Positions 27,751-35,310 of a DNA stretch of 64,000 bases are shown piece by piece. A program made the position numbers and the translations under genes. Location: the NCBI RefSeq assembly GCF_014610845.1, contig NZ_JABTCG010000003.1, positions 591,690-655,689 on the forward strand, given 5' to 3'. The DNA comes from Maribacter arenosus. GTDB lineage: Bacteria; Bacteroidota; Bacteroidia; Flavobacteriales; Flavobacteriaceae. Every line of letters starts with the position of its first letter. Positions within the stretch are counted from its first letter, which is position 1. The notes under the pieces are model-generated. The model had not been told where the DNA came from. It saw only the letters and a list, made by a program, of their open reading frames with translations, and did not search any database.

Positions 27751-27910
27751 CTCATAAAAGTCGTTATTAAAACCAACACTGAATTTACAGCCTAATTTCT
27801 TGGTAAGCAGAAAAGGTGTCTATCTAGAAAGCCAACATAAACGTTTCTGTAGTTAGACAAAGAAAACTATAGTTAATGCCCAAACAACCCTGAATGTTCT
27901 TCAAAACAAA

Positions 27911-27937
27911 AAATCCTGACGATTCTGTCAGGATTTC
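27911..27937. terminator. terminator hairpin after glycosidase-like gene
   Basis: AAATCCTGAC-GATTCT-GTCAGGATTT is a 10-bp perfect stem with an A run on one side and T residues on the other. It can serve both strands. It sits 13 bp left of a damaged tRNA-Lys 3'-end sequence, the same geometry as the terminator next to the intact tRNA-Lys. Confidence 0.75.
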
Positions 27938-27950
27938 TAATTCACTTTGA

Positions 27951-27968
27951 GACCTGTCTGGGGTTGGG
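27951..27968 (-). pseudogene. tRNA-Lys 3'-end relic
   Basis: GACCTGTCTGGGGTTGGG matches GACCTGGCTGGGGTTGG, the reverse complement of the tRNA-Lys 3' end found at 30468, 30648, 46240 and (as the real gene) 46419, with one mismatch. It is the leftmost and most decayed of the series. The rest of 27969-28241 shows nothing I can support. Confidence 0.5.
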
Positions 27969-28241
27969 TTACGAAGGTTGTCTTACCCATCCATTGCATT
28001 CATTTTTGACTTAATAATTTGAATTTGGGAAATTCAAAATAGATTCTAGATAAATTTATACCTGCTTTAGGACATAAAAACAGCAAGTTCGTCCTTAAAA
28101 CAATTGGGTTGCCTAATAAATGCTATAACTTAGATACACTTCCCCGGATTCCCGGTTCCCTAGGCGTTTTCAATTTATTACTGGTATTTCTCGTTTGGAA
28201 TAATCTATTTCTAGCATTGTAACCTTAATAATTTTCTAAAT

Positions 28242-28838
28242 ATGAAAACAATCAATCATTATCTGTCAAAAGTACTTTTGGGAACAAGCATGCTGGCCAT
28301 GTTATTGTTCGCCTATTCCTGTAGCCAGGAAACAAGCCTGGACCCTACCGAAAGTCTGGAAGCTCATTCTGCTAAATCAAGTAAGGCTAAAAAAGCAACG
28401 AGAGCGATAAGAGGTAAAATCAACAATGATGCCGATCCCAGTGTTGCTCCTGTGCCTTGTGATGATCCATCGGGATTGGAGATTGGTCTTTCAACGAACT
28501 TTATTTATGGTAATATGACTCATTTGGGTAAAATTCAGCCAGGAAGTTTTGGGAGACCTATAGTATGTGAGACATTCCTTGCAGAAGGCAAAATCGTTTC
28601 TGTTTATGAAGTGAATTATATAGGGGCCCACGGCGATGAAATTCGTACTAGGGAAAACACCATAATTATTTTCAATCCTGAGGACCCCACTTTCAATACA
28701 GGGACATTTGAAGGCACCATAGAGATTATTGGAGGCACTGGAAGGTTTGAAGGTGCGACAGGGAATATGGTCTTTGTTGATGCATCTTTTATAGGTTCTA
28801 AATCTACCTGGGAAGTTGTGGGAGAAATAACCTATTAA
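28242..28838 (+). CDS. small lipoprotein with dirigent/allene-oxide-cyclase-like barrel
   Basis: A 198-aa lipoprotein (Cys27 in LLFAYSCSQE). A basic Ser/Lys/Arg linker (SAKSSKAKKATRAIRGKIN) leads to a domain from about residue 75. The end of this domain, GTFEGTIEIIGGTGRFEGATGNMVFV, closely follows the GGTGxFxGAxG pattern of dirigent-like and allene-oxide-cyclase-like eight-stranded barrels. In bacteria this fold has no settled function. The gene lies between two tRNA-Lys relics, so it may have come in as cargo. A terminator follows. Confidence 0.65.
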   Translation: MKTINHYLSKVLLGTSMLAMLLFAYSCSQETSLDPTESLEAHSAKSSKAKKATRAIRGKINNDADPSVAPVPCDDPSGLEIGLSTNFIYGNMTHLGKIQPGSFGRPIVCETFLAEGKIVSVYEVNYIGAHGDEIRTRENTIIIFNPEDPTFNTGTFEGTIEIIGGTGRFEGATGNMVFVDASFIGSKSTWEVVGEITY

Positions 28839-28863
28839 GAAAGTAGCATATCCTAGTAACATT

Positions 28864-28888
28864 AAAACCCACCGATTTGGTGGGTTTT
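28864..28888. terminator. terminator hairpin beside tRNA-Lys relic
   Basis: AAAACCCACC-GATTT-GGTGGGTTTT is a 10-bp perfect stem. It ends the lipoprotein gene (26 bp after its stop) and can work in both directions. The tRNA-like sequence starts 13 bp to the right, as with the real tRNA-Lys and its terminator at 46379-46406. Confidence 0.8.
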
Positions 28889-28898
28889 GCTTTCTCTG

Positions 28899-29135
28899 GT
28901 GACCTGGCTGGAATCTGAACCTATGGCTCTGAAGTCAGTCAGAATCGACTCTTTGCTAATTTTCAATATCGATGTTGACGATTTGTGAACTTGATATAGT
29001 TTGAATTATGTCAAAGTAACTTTCGTTCTGTAAATATAATTCTAAAAATCCAAGTAGTAAATAGTCACAGATTATTTCAAATAAAAGAAAGTAATGTAGG
29101 AAAAGGTTAATGCCTCTTAAAAGGTTCGTTTTGCG
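28899..29135. repeat. direct repeat R2, left copy
   Basis: This ~235-bp stretch is repeated with scattered changes at 30646-30878. Shared pieces include TTGACGATTTGTGAAC, CTGTAAATATAATTCTA, AAATCCAAGTAGTAA and ATTATTTCAAATAAAAGAAA. The two copies bracket the SnoaL-like lipoprotein gene and the left copy of repeat R1. Confidence 0.8.
28901..28973 (-). pseudogene. degenerate tRNA-Lys copy
   Basis: The first 11 bases (GACCTGGCTGG) equal the reverse complement of the tRNA-Lys 3' end. After that, the T-arm, anticodon arm and D-arm positions can be followed with many substitutions (GAACCTATGGCTC, GACTCTTTGCTAATTTTC). The anticodon arm cannot fold, so this is not a functional tRNA. It begins a ~235-bp block repeated at 30648. 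Confidence 0.5.
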
Positions 29136-29215
29136 GGACTTTTAAAATAACATCTCGTATATGAAAAGTAGCGTTTTAATAAATGCAACCTTACAGGTAG
29201 AAAGAATGTATTAAA

Positions 29216-29243
29216 AAAAGCGCAAGCTAAATTACTTGCGCTT
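29216..29243 (-). terminator. terminator of SnoaL-like gene
   Basis: The stem AAAGCGCAAG/CTTGCGCTTT is followed, on the minus strand, by a run of T (A7 on the plus strand at 29213-29219). It lies 54 bp after the stop of the minus-strand gene. Confidence 0.85.
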
Positions 29244-29296
29244 TATTGGCTATTTTTTATAAACGTTGTCGTACACAGACTATTTGTCCAGGGTCT

Positions 29297-29878
29297 TTAC
29301 TCGGTTTCCCCCAAAACAACATTTGTTAATTCAATTATTCCGGTTCTGTCATAGTATAACAATGCATGGGTTATTTTTTTATCATCATTGAACATGAAGA
29401 CAATATGTTGTCTAACCGAGGTTGATTTATCTTGAAGTGAAATAGTCAAATCCGCATAGGAAAGTACGCCCGTGCCAACCAACTTATAGTAATTTGAAGG
29501 TTTATTCACTTTAATAGGTAATAATGTAGTATTAGTAAATGTCATTTTTCCACCCGTCGTCTCTTGCCAGTTTTTCCACCAGGATATAAGTTCATTTTTC
29601 CCCTTAATAGTATGACGCGTATTGGAATCACCATCTGGCCAATACCAAATAATGTCATCGGCCATATGCTCTCCATATGCATCATGTTCAAAGGTTGACA
29701 TTAGTTCCAATGTTTTCTGAACAATATTGGCATATTCTTGAGATGCTGCTTCCAGCAACGGAATCTCTTGTTCCTCTACAACGGTCTCTTCTTTTTTGGT
29801 TTCGGCACAACTAATAATAAGCAGCGCACAAATGATTAATCCAGTTCTTAAGATTGGGTTGTTGTTTGGTGTTTTCAT
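29297..29878 (-). CDS. SnoaL/NTF2-like lipoprotein
   Basis: A 193-aa lipoprotein (lipobox LLIISC, Cys24) followed by a Glu/Lys-rich linker. Residues about 50-185 fit the cone-shaped SnoaL/NTF2 fold. A helix at EYANIVQKTLELMSTFEHDAYGEHMADDIIWYWPDGDSN is followed by KGKNELISWWKNW and the beta sheet ending QHIVFMFNDDKKITHALLYYDRTG. Such domains bind small hydrophobic ligands or catalyse isomerisation; which applies here is unknown. The gene lies between the R2 repeats and has two palindromes upstream. Moderate confidence in the fold, none in the function. Confidence 0.72.
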   Translation of the reverse strand: MKTPNNNPILRTGLIICALLIISCAETKKEETVVEEQEIPLLEAASQEYANIVQKTLELMSTFEHDAYGEHMADDIIWYWPDGDSNTRHTIKGKNELISWWKNWQETTGGKMTFTNTTLLPIKVNKPSNYYKLVGTGVLSYADLTISLQDKSTSVRQHIVFMFNDDKKITHALLYYDRTGIIELTNVVLGETE

Positions 29879-29965
29879 ATTGTTGTTTTTAGTTGTTTAC
29901 GAATTAGTTAAAGATAAACAAATAATCTTCTTGGTGATTGCTTCTAGTTTGTATACAACGTAGGC

Positions 29966-30025
29966 ATAATGAACATATGTTCATTATATACCAAATATAC
30001 CGGATAAAACACATAAGTGTTTTAT
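29966..30025. promoter_or_regulatory. two strong palindromes upstream of SnoaL-like gene
   Basis: Positions 29966-29987 are a 22-bp perfect palindrome with core GAACATATGTTC. Positions 30004-30025 are a second inverted repeat, ATAAAACAC-ATAA-GTGTTTTAT. They lie 88-147 bp upstream of the minus-strand gene start. They look like binding sites for dimeric repressors. The core equals a Gram-positive LexA box, though no LexA link is shown here. Confidence 0.55.
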
Positions 30026-30154
30026 ACAACTATGATGATTCAACATAACTTTCAAATAATTGGAAGTGGAAAAATATCCGTTCCCTAAAACGGTCGTTTT
30101 ATAAGACAGTTTTAAATAGCCACAAAACTTTAACCCATAATATCAAATTTGTGG

Positions 30155-30662
30155 TCTTTTTTAGTATTCTCTTTAATTACCCTTTTATAGGAGACTATAA
30201 CATGAAGATTTTTCGAAATCCTTAGAGGTCTGGATATTTAAGACCCACTCAGCACATTACCACTTCATTGCCTTGCTCTCCATTACTGGGAAGGAGCTTC
30301 ACTACCAAAGGTCTTGGACACAACCCAAATGCGATACTTAGGGGTTACTTCCGCTTTAACTGAAATGGGAAATTATTGAAAACTTTAAGTAATTGGAAAT
30401 CAAGTGTATAAAAAAGTTAGCAATTTTAAAAATTGCTAACTCATAGATAATCAAGTGTTTAAAAAGTGACCTGGCTGGGGTTGGCTCGCTTCGCTCCCCT
30501 GACCCAGCACTCCCATATTGCAAATGCAAAACCAGCACAACCTTCGGTTGCCAATTTTTTTATTTCATCGAATCACCCGAGCAAGCTCGGTGATTCTCAC
30601 AAACAAAAAAACCCGTCTCATATGAGACGGGTTTTGCACTTTTTAGTGACCTGGCTGGGGTT
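30155..30662. repeat. direct repeat R1, left copy (island boundary)
   Basis: About 508 bp repeated at 45923-46433. The left ~300 bp are clearly similar but diverged (shared CTGAAGATTTTTCGAAAT-type and AGACCCACTCAGCA segments). The right ~195 bp, from 30468, differ at only about four positions. Contents from left to right: a hairpin TTAGCAATTTT/AAAATTGCTAA near 30417-30440, a tRNA-Lys 3' end at 30468, a structured ~180-bp cassette, the tRNA-Lys terminator hairpin (30608-30635), and a second tRNA-Lys 3' end at 30648. With the right copy it brackets the whole fructan locus. Confidence 0.88.
30608..30635 (-). terminator. copy of tRNA-Lys terminator
   Basis: AAAACCCGTCTCAT paired with ATGAGACGGGTTTT, a perfect 14-bp self-complementary hairpin. 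It is identical to the one beside the intact tRNA-Lys (46379-46406). Confidence 0.8.
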
Positions 30663-30878
30663 GGAACCTATGGCTCTTAGCCTAGTGAAAGTCGATACTC
30701 TGCTAATTTTCACTTCTCGTGTTGACGATTTGTGAACTGATTATAATATAAATTATGTTAAAAAAACTTTCTTTCTGTAAATATAATTCTAAAAATCCAA
30801 GTAGTAATTAATCACTGATTATTTCAAATAAAAGAAAGGAATAAAGAAGAAGGTTAATGTTTCTTAAAAGTTTTTTTT
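30646..30878. repeat. direct repeat R2, right copy
   Basis: Partner of 28899-29135. It fills the space between the tRNA-Lys relic and the promoter region of the hybrid sensor gene. No gene is present in it. Positions 30879-30986, between it and the sensor start, are AT-rich with no clear promoter. Confidence 0.8.
30648..30720 (-). pseudogene. degenerate tRNA-Lys copy next to fructan locus
   Basis: GACCTGGCTGGGG equals the tRNA-Lys 3' end. The following TGGAACCTATGGCTCTTAGCC and GATACTCTGCTAATTTTC keep tRNA-Lys spacing but not its pairing, so it is a dead copy. It is joined on the left to an intact copy of the tRNA-Lys terminator. Confidence 0.55.
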
Positions 30879-30986
30879 ATGTGCCTGGCACAATATCCAT
30901 TTTTTCACTTAGATATTTCAAACTTAAGTAGAGTAGGTCAAGTAATTCAATTTTCATTAAGTTTACATGGAAGTAAAGGTTTAATC

Positions 30987-33731
30987 ATGAAATCGTTTTA
31001 TCCTTCGTTATTTGTATTACTTATCTTGTTTTCACTCTCCTGCTCGAGAGATAAGGAAAAAGATAAGGTTCGGATAGGCTTTTCACAAGCAATGACCAAT
31101 GATGATTGGCGCCGTTCGATGAACGATGCTATGCAACTACAGGCTTCTTTAGATTCCAATATTGATTTGATAATTCGAGATGCAAATTATGATGTTGAAA
31201 AGCAGATTAAGCAAATTGAGGGCCTTATCGCCGATAGCCTCGATGTATTAATCGTGTCGCCAATTCAATCAAAACCTATTACTCCTGTCGTTCAAAACGC
31301 CCTCAATGCTGGAATTCCTGTGCTAGTAGTAGATAGAAAAACCGAAGGTCAAAATTACACCGCTTATTTGGGAGCAGACAATATTGAAGTAGGAAGAAAT
31401 GCGGCAAAGGAAATTATTTCATCCAATACTAGAGACTCTATACGACTCATTGAAATAAGAGGTTTGGCAGGATCTTCGCCAGCTGAGGAAAGAGGCATGG
31501 GCTTTCAACAAATAATCAATCAGTTCAGTAAAGCACGAATTGTAGCGACCATTGAAGGCAACTGGGAAAAAGAGTCTATTCAAGATCAATTGATTATACT
31601 ACTAAAAAAAGGCATTAAAGTAGATTATATTTTCGCACATAACGATAGAATGGCGATTGGAGCATGGGAAGTCGCACACGATTTGGGATTGGAAAAGGAA
31701 ATCGATTTTATTGGCGTAGACGGCCTACCTGGGCCCAATGGAGGAATTCAAGCAGTAAAGAATGGTGTTCTAAAGGCGACTGTTCTCTATCCTACAGGTG
31801 GTGATGAAGCCATTAAACTGGCCTTGAAAATCTTAGATAAAGAATCCATTTCTAAGAATAATATCCTATCGACCACTATCATCAACGAGGTGAATGCGGA
31901 TATTATGAACAATCAATTTGAAAAAATAAATGAACAGCAGGCCGAAATTGAAGATCAATTGAAGGCTATAAAAGAACAGGAGGTACTCTATTCTTCTCAA
32001 AACAACCTCCTAAAAATTTCAATAGCCCTTTTATGCATTATATTAAGTCTGACCATTTACAGTATCTACTCCATTTTTGCGATTCGAAAGAAAAATAGAC
32101 AACTTGAGCTTACCAATAATAAAATTACGATTCAACGAAACCAAATTGTTAAAATCGCAGAGGAGGTAAAAATGAGCAATGAGGCGAAACTGAATTTTTT
32201 TACGGGACTGTCACATGAGTTCAAGACTCCTATCACTTTGATTTTAAGTTCAATTGAGTCGATTAGCGAAGTGGCAAGGGAAAAGGGTTCTACTATGATG
32301 AACGAGGTGGAGTTGATATATAATAACTCCAATCGACTTCTTAGATTAATCAATCAATTACTTGATTTTAGAAAAATCGAAGATAGAAAGTTCAATCTCA
32401 AGGCATCAAAAACTAATTTATTTGCCTTCTCAAAAAATATTTTTAAAGATTTTGAGCGTGAGGCCAAGAAAAGGAATATTAACTATAAACTAAGCTCTAA
32501 CAATGAAACACTTGATGTTTTTATAGATAGGAATTTGATGGATAAGGTGTATTTCAATCTCCTCTCAAATGCTTTTAAATTCACTCCTGATAATGGGAAG
32601 ATTAAAATACAAATTGAGGATAATGTCAGTGGTAACGTTGTACGCATCAGTTTTGAGGATTCGGGGATTGGAATTCCAACTAACGAAATCGATGAGGTCT
32701 TCCAAGCTTTTTTCAAGGGTTCGAACAATCGTAAGAACAGTTCTGGAATTGGATTGCACCTGAGTAAGGAATTTGTGGAAATGCACAAGGGTAAAATTGA
32801 GGTCCAATCGGTGCATGGCACTAAATTTACCGTAACACTTTATAAAGGACAGGCACATTTTGATGAGGCTGAAATTATAACAGAACAAGATTTGGTAGAT
32901 ACTAAAATTATCGATTTTACATCAGAACATTTGGTTGATGACAACTATCTAATAGAGGCTCCCAATAAGGGTAAAGAGAAATATTCGATTTTAATAATTG
33001 AGGACAACAGGGATCTTTCTATATTTCTTAAGAACAAATTACAATTAGAGTATGAGATTCATTTATCCGATGGCACTGATGTCCTTGAAAAGGCCTTCGA
33101 AGTAATCCCAGACATAATTTTATGCGATATTAACCTTCCTGATAAAAACGGATTCGAAATCTGTGAAATTCTAAAAAAGGATTTACGCACCTCCCATATA
33201 CCTACCATAATATTGACAGCTTTGGACAATAAGGAATCCTATTTGCAGGGTTTACAAAGTGGGGCCGATTTGTATTTGACCAAACCTTTCAGTTATTCGA
33301 TTTTGGTACAGTCTATAAAGTCCTTGTTGTATAATCGGGAAAAGCTCCGATATTATTACACGAGTAATATCCACAGGATTGAACCGACCGATGCATTCGG
33401 AAATATGGAGCAACAATTTGTAAATAATTTGAATTCATTGATCAAGAAAAATTTAGGTGATTCTGATTTTTCCGTGGAAAACCTAGCAGAAGACTTGCAT
33501 ATTTCACGGGTACAATTATACCGAAAGGTAAAGGCCATGATGGGCATCAGTATTAGTGATTATATCGCTAATATTCGCTTGGCAAAGGCAAAATCCTTAA
33601 TAGAAACTACTTCCCTGACTATTGCTGAGGTTGCTTATGAAACTGGATTTTCTACACCGAATTACTTCTCGACGGCTTTTAAAAACAGTTATGGAACTTC
33701 TCCTGGCACCTATAGAAAGTCCGTTTCATGA
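30987..33731 (+). CDS. hybrid two-component fructan/fructose sensor (BT1754-like)
   Basis: A 914-aa one-protein signalling system. The start at 30987 gives signal MKSFYPSLFVLLILFSLSC. Residues about 28-330 are a periplasmic sugar-binding domain of the RbsB type (VRIGFSQAMTNDDWRRSMNDAM, DVLIVSPIQSKPITP, VDYIFAHNDRMAIGA). After a coiled coil and a transmembrane helix (about 348-370) come HisKA with His410 (LSHEFKTP), HATPase_c (NLLSNAFKFTP, SSGIGLHLSKEFVEMH), a receiver with Asp714 (CDINLPDKNG) and an AraC-type helix-turn-helix (about 810-914). B. thetaiotaomicron BT1754, which binds fructose, has the same layout. It precedes the fructan genes and should activate them. Confidence 0.94.
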   Translation: MKSFYPSLFVLLILFSLSCSRDKEKDKVRIGFSQAMTNDDWRRSMNDAMQLQASLDSNIDLIIRDANYDVEKQIKQIEGLIADSLDVLIVSPIQSKPITPVVQNALNAGIPVLVVDRKTEGQNYTAYLGADNIEVGRNAAKEIISSNTRDSIRLIEIRGLAGSSPAEERGMGFQQIINQFSKARIVATIEGNWEKESIQDQLIILLKKGIKVDYIFAHNDRMAIGAWEVAHDLGLEKEIDFIGVDGLPGPNGGIQAVKNGVLKATVLYPTGGDEAIKLALKILDKESISKNNILSTTIINEVNADIMNNQFEKINEQQAEIEDQLKAIKEQEVLYSSQNNLLKISIALLCIILSLTIYSIYSIFAIRKKNRQLELTNNKITIQRNQIVKIAEEVKMSNEAKLNFFTGLSHEFKTPITLILSSIESISEVAREKGSTMMNEVELIYNNSNRLLRLINQLLDFRKIEDRKFNLKASKTNLFAFSKNIFKDFEREAKKRNINYKLSSNNETLDVFIDRNLMDKVYFNLLSNAFKFTPDNGKIKIQIEDNVSGNVVRISFEDSGIGIPTNEIDEVFQAFFKGSNNRKNSSGIGLHLSKEFVEMHKGKIEVQSVHGTKFTVTLYKGQAHFDEAEIITEQDLVDTKIIDFTSEHLVDDNYLIEAPNKGKEKYSILIIEDNRDLSIFLKNKLQLEYEIHLSDGTDVLEKAFEVIPDIILCDINLPDKNGFEICEILKKDLRTSHIPTIILTALDNKESYLQGLQSGADLYLTKPFSYSILVQSIKSLLYNREKLRYYYTSNIHRIEPTDAFGNMEQQFVNNLNSLIKKNLGDSDFSVENLAEDLHISRVQLYRKVKAMMGISISDYIANIRLAKAKSLIETTSLTIAEVAYETGFSTPNYFSTAFKNSYGTSPGTYRKSVS

Positions 33732-33945
33732 TCACTATACCCGTAATTTTTTTCTTAATCATTTAGACGTATCAATTTTGTATTTATCGTAACATCAGTA
33801 TAAATCATCTGATTCTTGGAATGTTAAATATTTATTTTAAAGATTTGAAAATCAATTAATTATCATTTCGTAACATTTTCTTAACAAAAACACAACTGTT
33901 TGCAACATCATTAAAATACAAGTCTTAATTTTTAGAATAGTTTAG

Positions 33946-33967
33946 TCGTAATACTAGAAAATTACGA
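33946..33967 (+). promoter_or_regulatory. inverted repeat abutting sugar porter start
   Basis: TCGTAAT-ACTAGAAAATT... reads as TCGTAAT (33946-33952) and ATTACGA (33961-33967), a perfect 7-bp inverted repeat with an 8-base loop ending 2 bases before the ATG at 33970. In the mRNA it would place a hairpin on the ribosome landing site. It may be an operator or a translation control element. Confidence 0.45.
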
Positions 33968-33969
33968 TT

Positions 33970-35310
33970 ATGAAAAAAATATGGGTCTGGTCCATTACAG
34001 CTGCGTTAGCAGGCTTCCTTTTCGGGTTCGATACTGTTGTCATCTCAGGAGCCGATAAAAAACTGCAGGCCTTATGGGAATCCTCCGATGTGTTTCATGG
34101 GGTCGTGGTCGTAGGAATGGCACTTTGGGGCACTGTGGTGGGAGCATTGTTTGGCGGTATTCCCACCAATAAGATCGGAAGAAAGAAAACCTTGATATGG
34201 ATCGGAATTTTTTACACCGTTTCCGCTTTGGGTTCTGCCTTTGCCAATGACCCGATTACCTTTGCGGTATTTCGATTTTTAGGGGGGCTCGGTGTGGGAG
34301 CATCTACGATTGCCGCTCCGGCATATATCTCCGAGATCGCTCCTGCCAAGGATAGGGGTAAGCTGGTAGGGCTGTATCAATTCAACATTGTTTTCGGAAT
34401 CTTGATCGCCTTTTTTTCCAACTATTTACTGAATGGTATCGGAGAGAATGCGTGGCGTTGGATGGTCGGGGTGGAGGCGATTCCTGCCGCGTTATATACC
34501 GTCTTCGCACTCACGGTACCCAAGAGCCCAAGATGGCTTCTTACCAAATTCAGGAATGATGAGGCCAAAAAGGTTCTTAAGATAATCAATCCGGAGCTGA
34601 ATCCCGAAAAGTTGATGCTTGAGATCAAAGAGGAAATGGAAAACACCATACCCCATGAGACCATTTTCATAAAAAAATACCGCTTCCCTTTGATACTGGC
34701 TTTTTGCGTTGCTTTTTTCAACCAATTATCGGGTATAAACGCATTCCTGTATTATGCCCCCAGGATAATGACGGAGGCCGGCCTTGCCGAGAGTTCGGCA
34801 CTACTGAGCAGTATCGGGATAGGGGTCACCAATATGCTTTTCACACTATTGGGTATCTACCTTATCGATAGGGTGGGAAGAAAACAATTGATGTATGTGG
34901 GGTCCTTTGGTTACATCGTGTCTTTGTCATTGGTGGCCTGCGCCTTCTTTTTGGATTGGGAGGGAATGGCCATGCCCATATTTTTATTCCTGTTCATCGC
35001 AGCGCACGCTATTGGCCAAGGGACCGTGATCTGGGTATTCATCTCAGAGATTTTCCCCAATCATTTACGGGGTTCCGGCCAATCATTCGGGAGTTCGGTA
35101 CATTGGATCTTGGCCGCAGTGGTACCCTCTTTGATCCCGGTGTTGTTTGCAACCATAGGTCCGGGTGTCGTATTCTCGTTCTTTGCCTTTATGATGGTAT
35201 TGCAATTGCTTTTCGTATTCTTTATAATGCCGGAGACCAAAGGGGTTCCCCTAGAAGAATTGAGTAAAATTTTAATAAAACATAACTCTGAAGATGAAAA
35301 AAAAATATAG
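33970..35310 (+). CDS. MFS sugar porter (probable fructose importer)
   Basis: A 446-aa, 12-helix transporter of the sugar porter family. Signatures include GFDTVVISGADK in helix 1, the loop motif NKIGRKKTL, RFLGGLGVGASTIAAPAYISEIAPAKDRG, PKSPRWLL before the central loop, NQLSGINAFLYYAP in helix 7, DRVGRKQL and PETKGVPLEEL at the end. It follows the fructose-sensing regulator and precedes a GH32 enzyme, so fructose from fructan hydrolysis is the likely substrate, as for BT1758. It is the first gene of the fructan operon. Confidence 0.92.
   Translation: MKKIWVWSITAALAGFLFGFDTVVISGADKKLQALWESSDVFHGVVVVGMALWGTVVGALFGGIPTNKIGRKKTLIWIGIFYTVSALGSAFANDPITFAVFRFLGGLGVGASTIAAPAYISEIAPAKDRGKLVGLYQFNIVFGILIAFFSNYLLNGIGENAWRWMVGVEAIPAALYTVFALTVPKSPRWLLTKFRNDEAKKVLKIINPELNPEKLMLEIKEEMENTIPHETIFIKKYRFPLILAFCVAFFNQLSGINAFLYYAPRIMTEAGLAESSALLSSIGIGVTNMLFTLLGIYLIDRVGRKQLMYVGSFGYIVSLSLVACAFFLDWEGMAMPIFLFLFIAAHAIGQGTVIWVFISEIFPNHLRGSGQSFGSSVHWILAAVVPSLIPVLFATIGPGVVFSFFAFMMVLQLLFVFFIMPETKGVPLEELSKILIKHNSEDEKKI

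Noticed and set aside
29961..29995. SOS (LexA) box
   Set aside because: The core matches the Bacillus consensus, but no lexA or SOS gene is in the window and Bacteroidota SOS control is poorly defined; kept only as a palindrome.
30356..30538. 60-codon minus-strand reading in repeat R1 (also at 46116-46310, 64 codons), similar in both copies
   Set aside because: Both run through tRNA-Lys 3'-end and hairpin sequence; similarity is explained by the DNA repeat, and composition is not protein-like.
30466..30735. 89-codon plus-strand reading
   Set aside because: It spans two tRNA-Lys relics and a terminator; not a protein gene.
30879..30986. 36-residue N-terminal extension of the hybrid sensor
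   Set aside because: Starting at 30987 gives a proper signal peptide; the extension would bury it and overlaps AT-rich promoter DNA.
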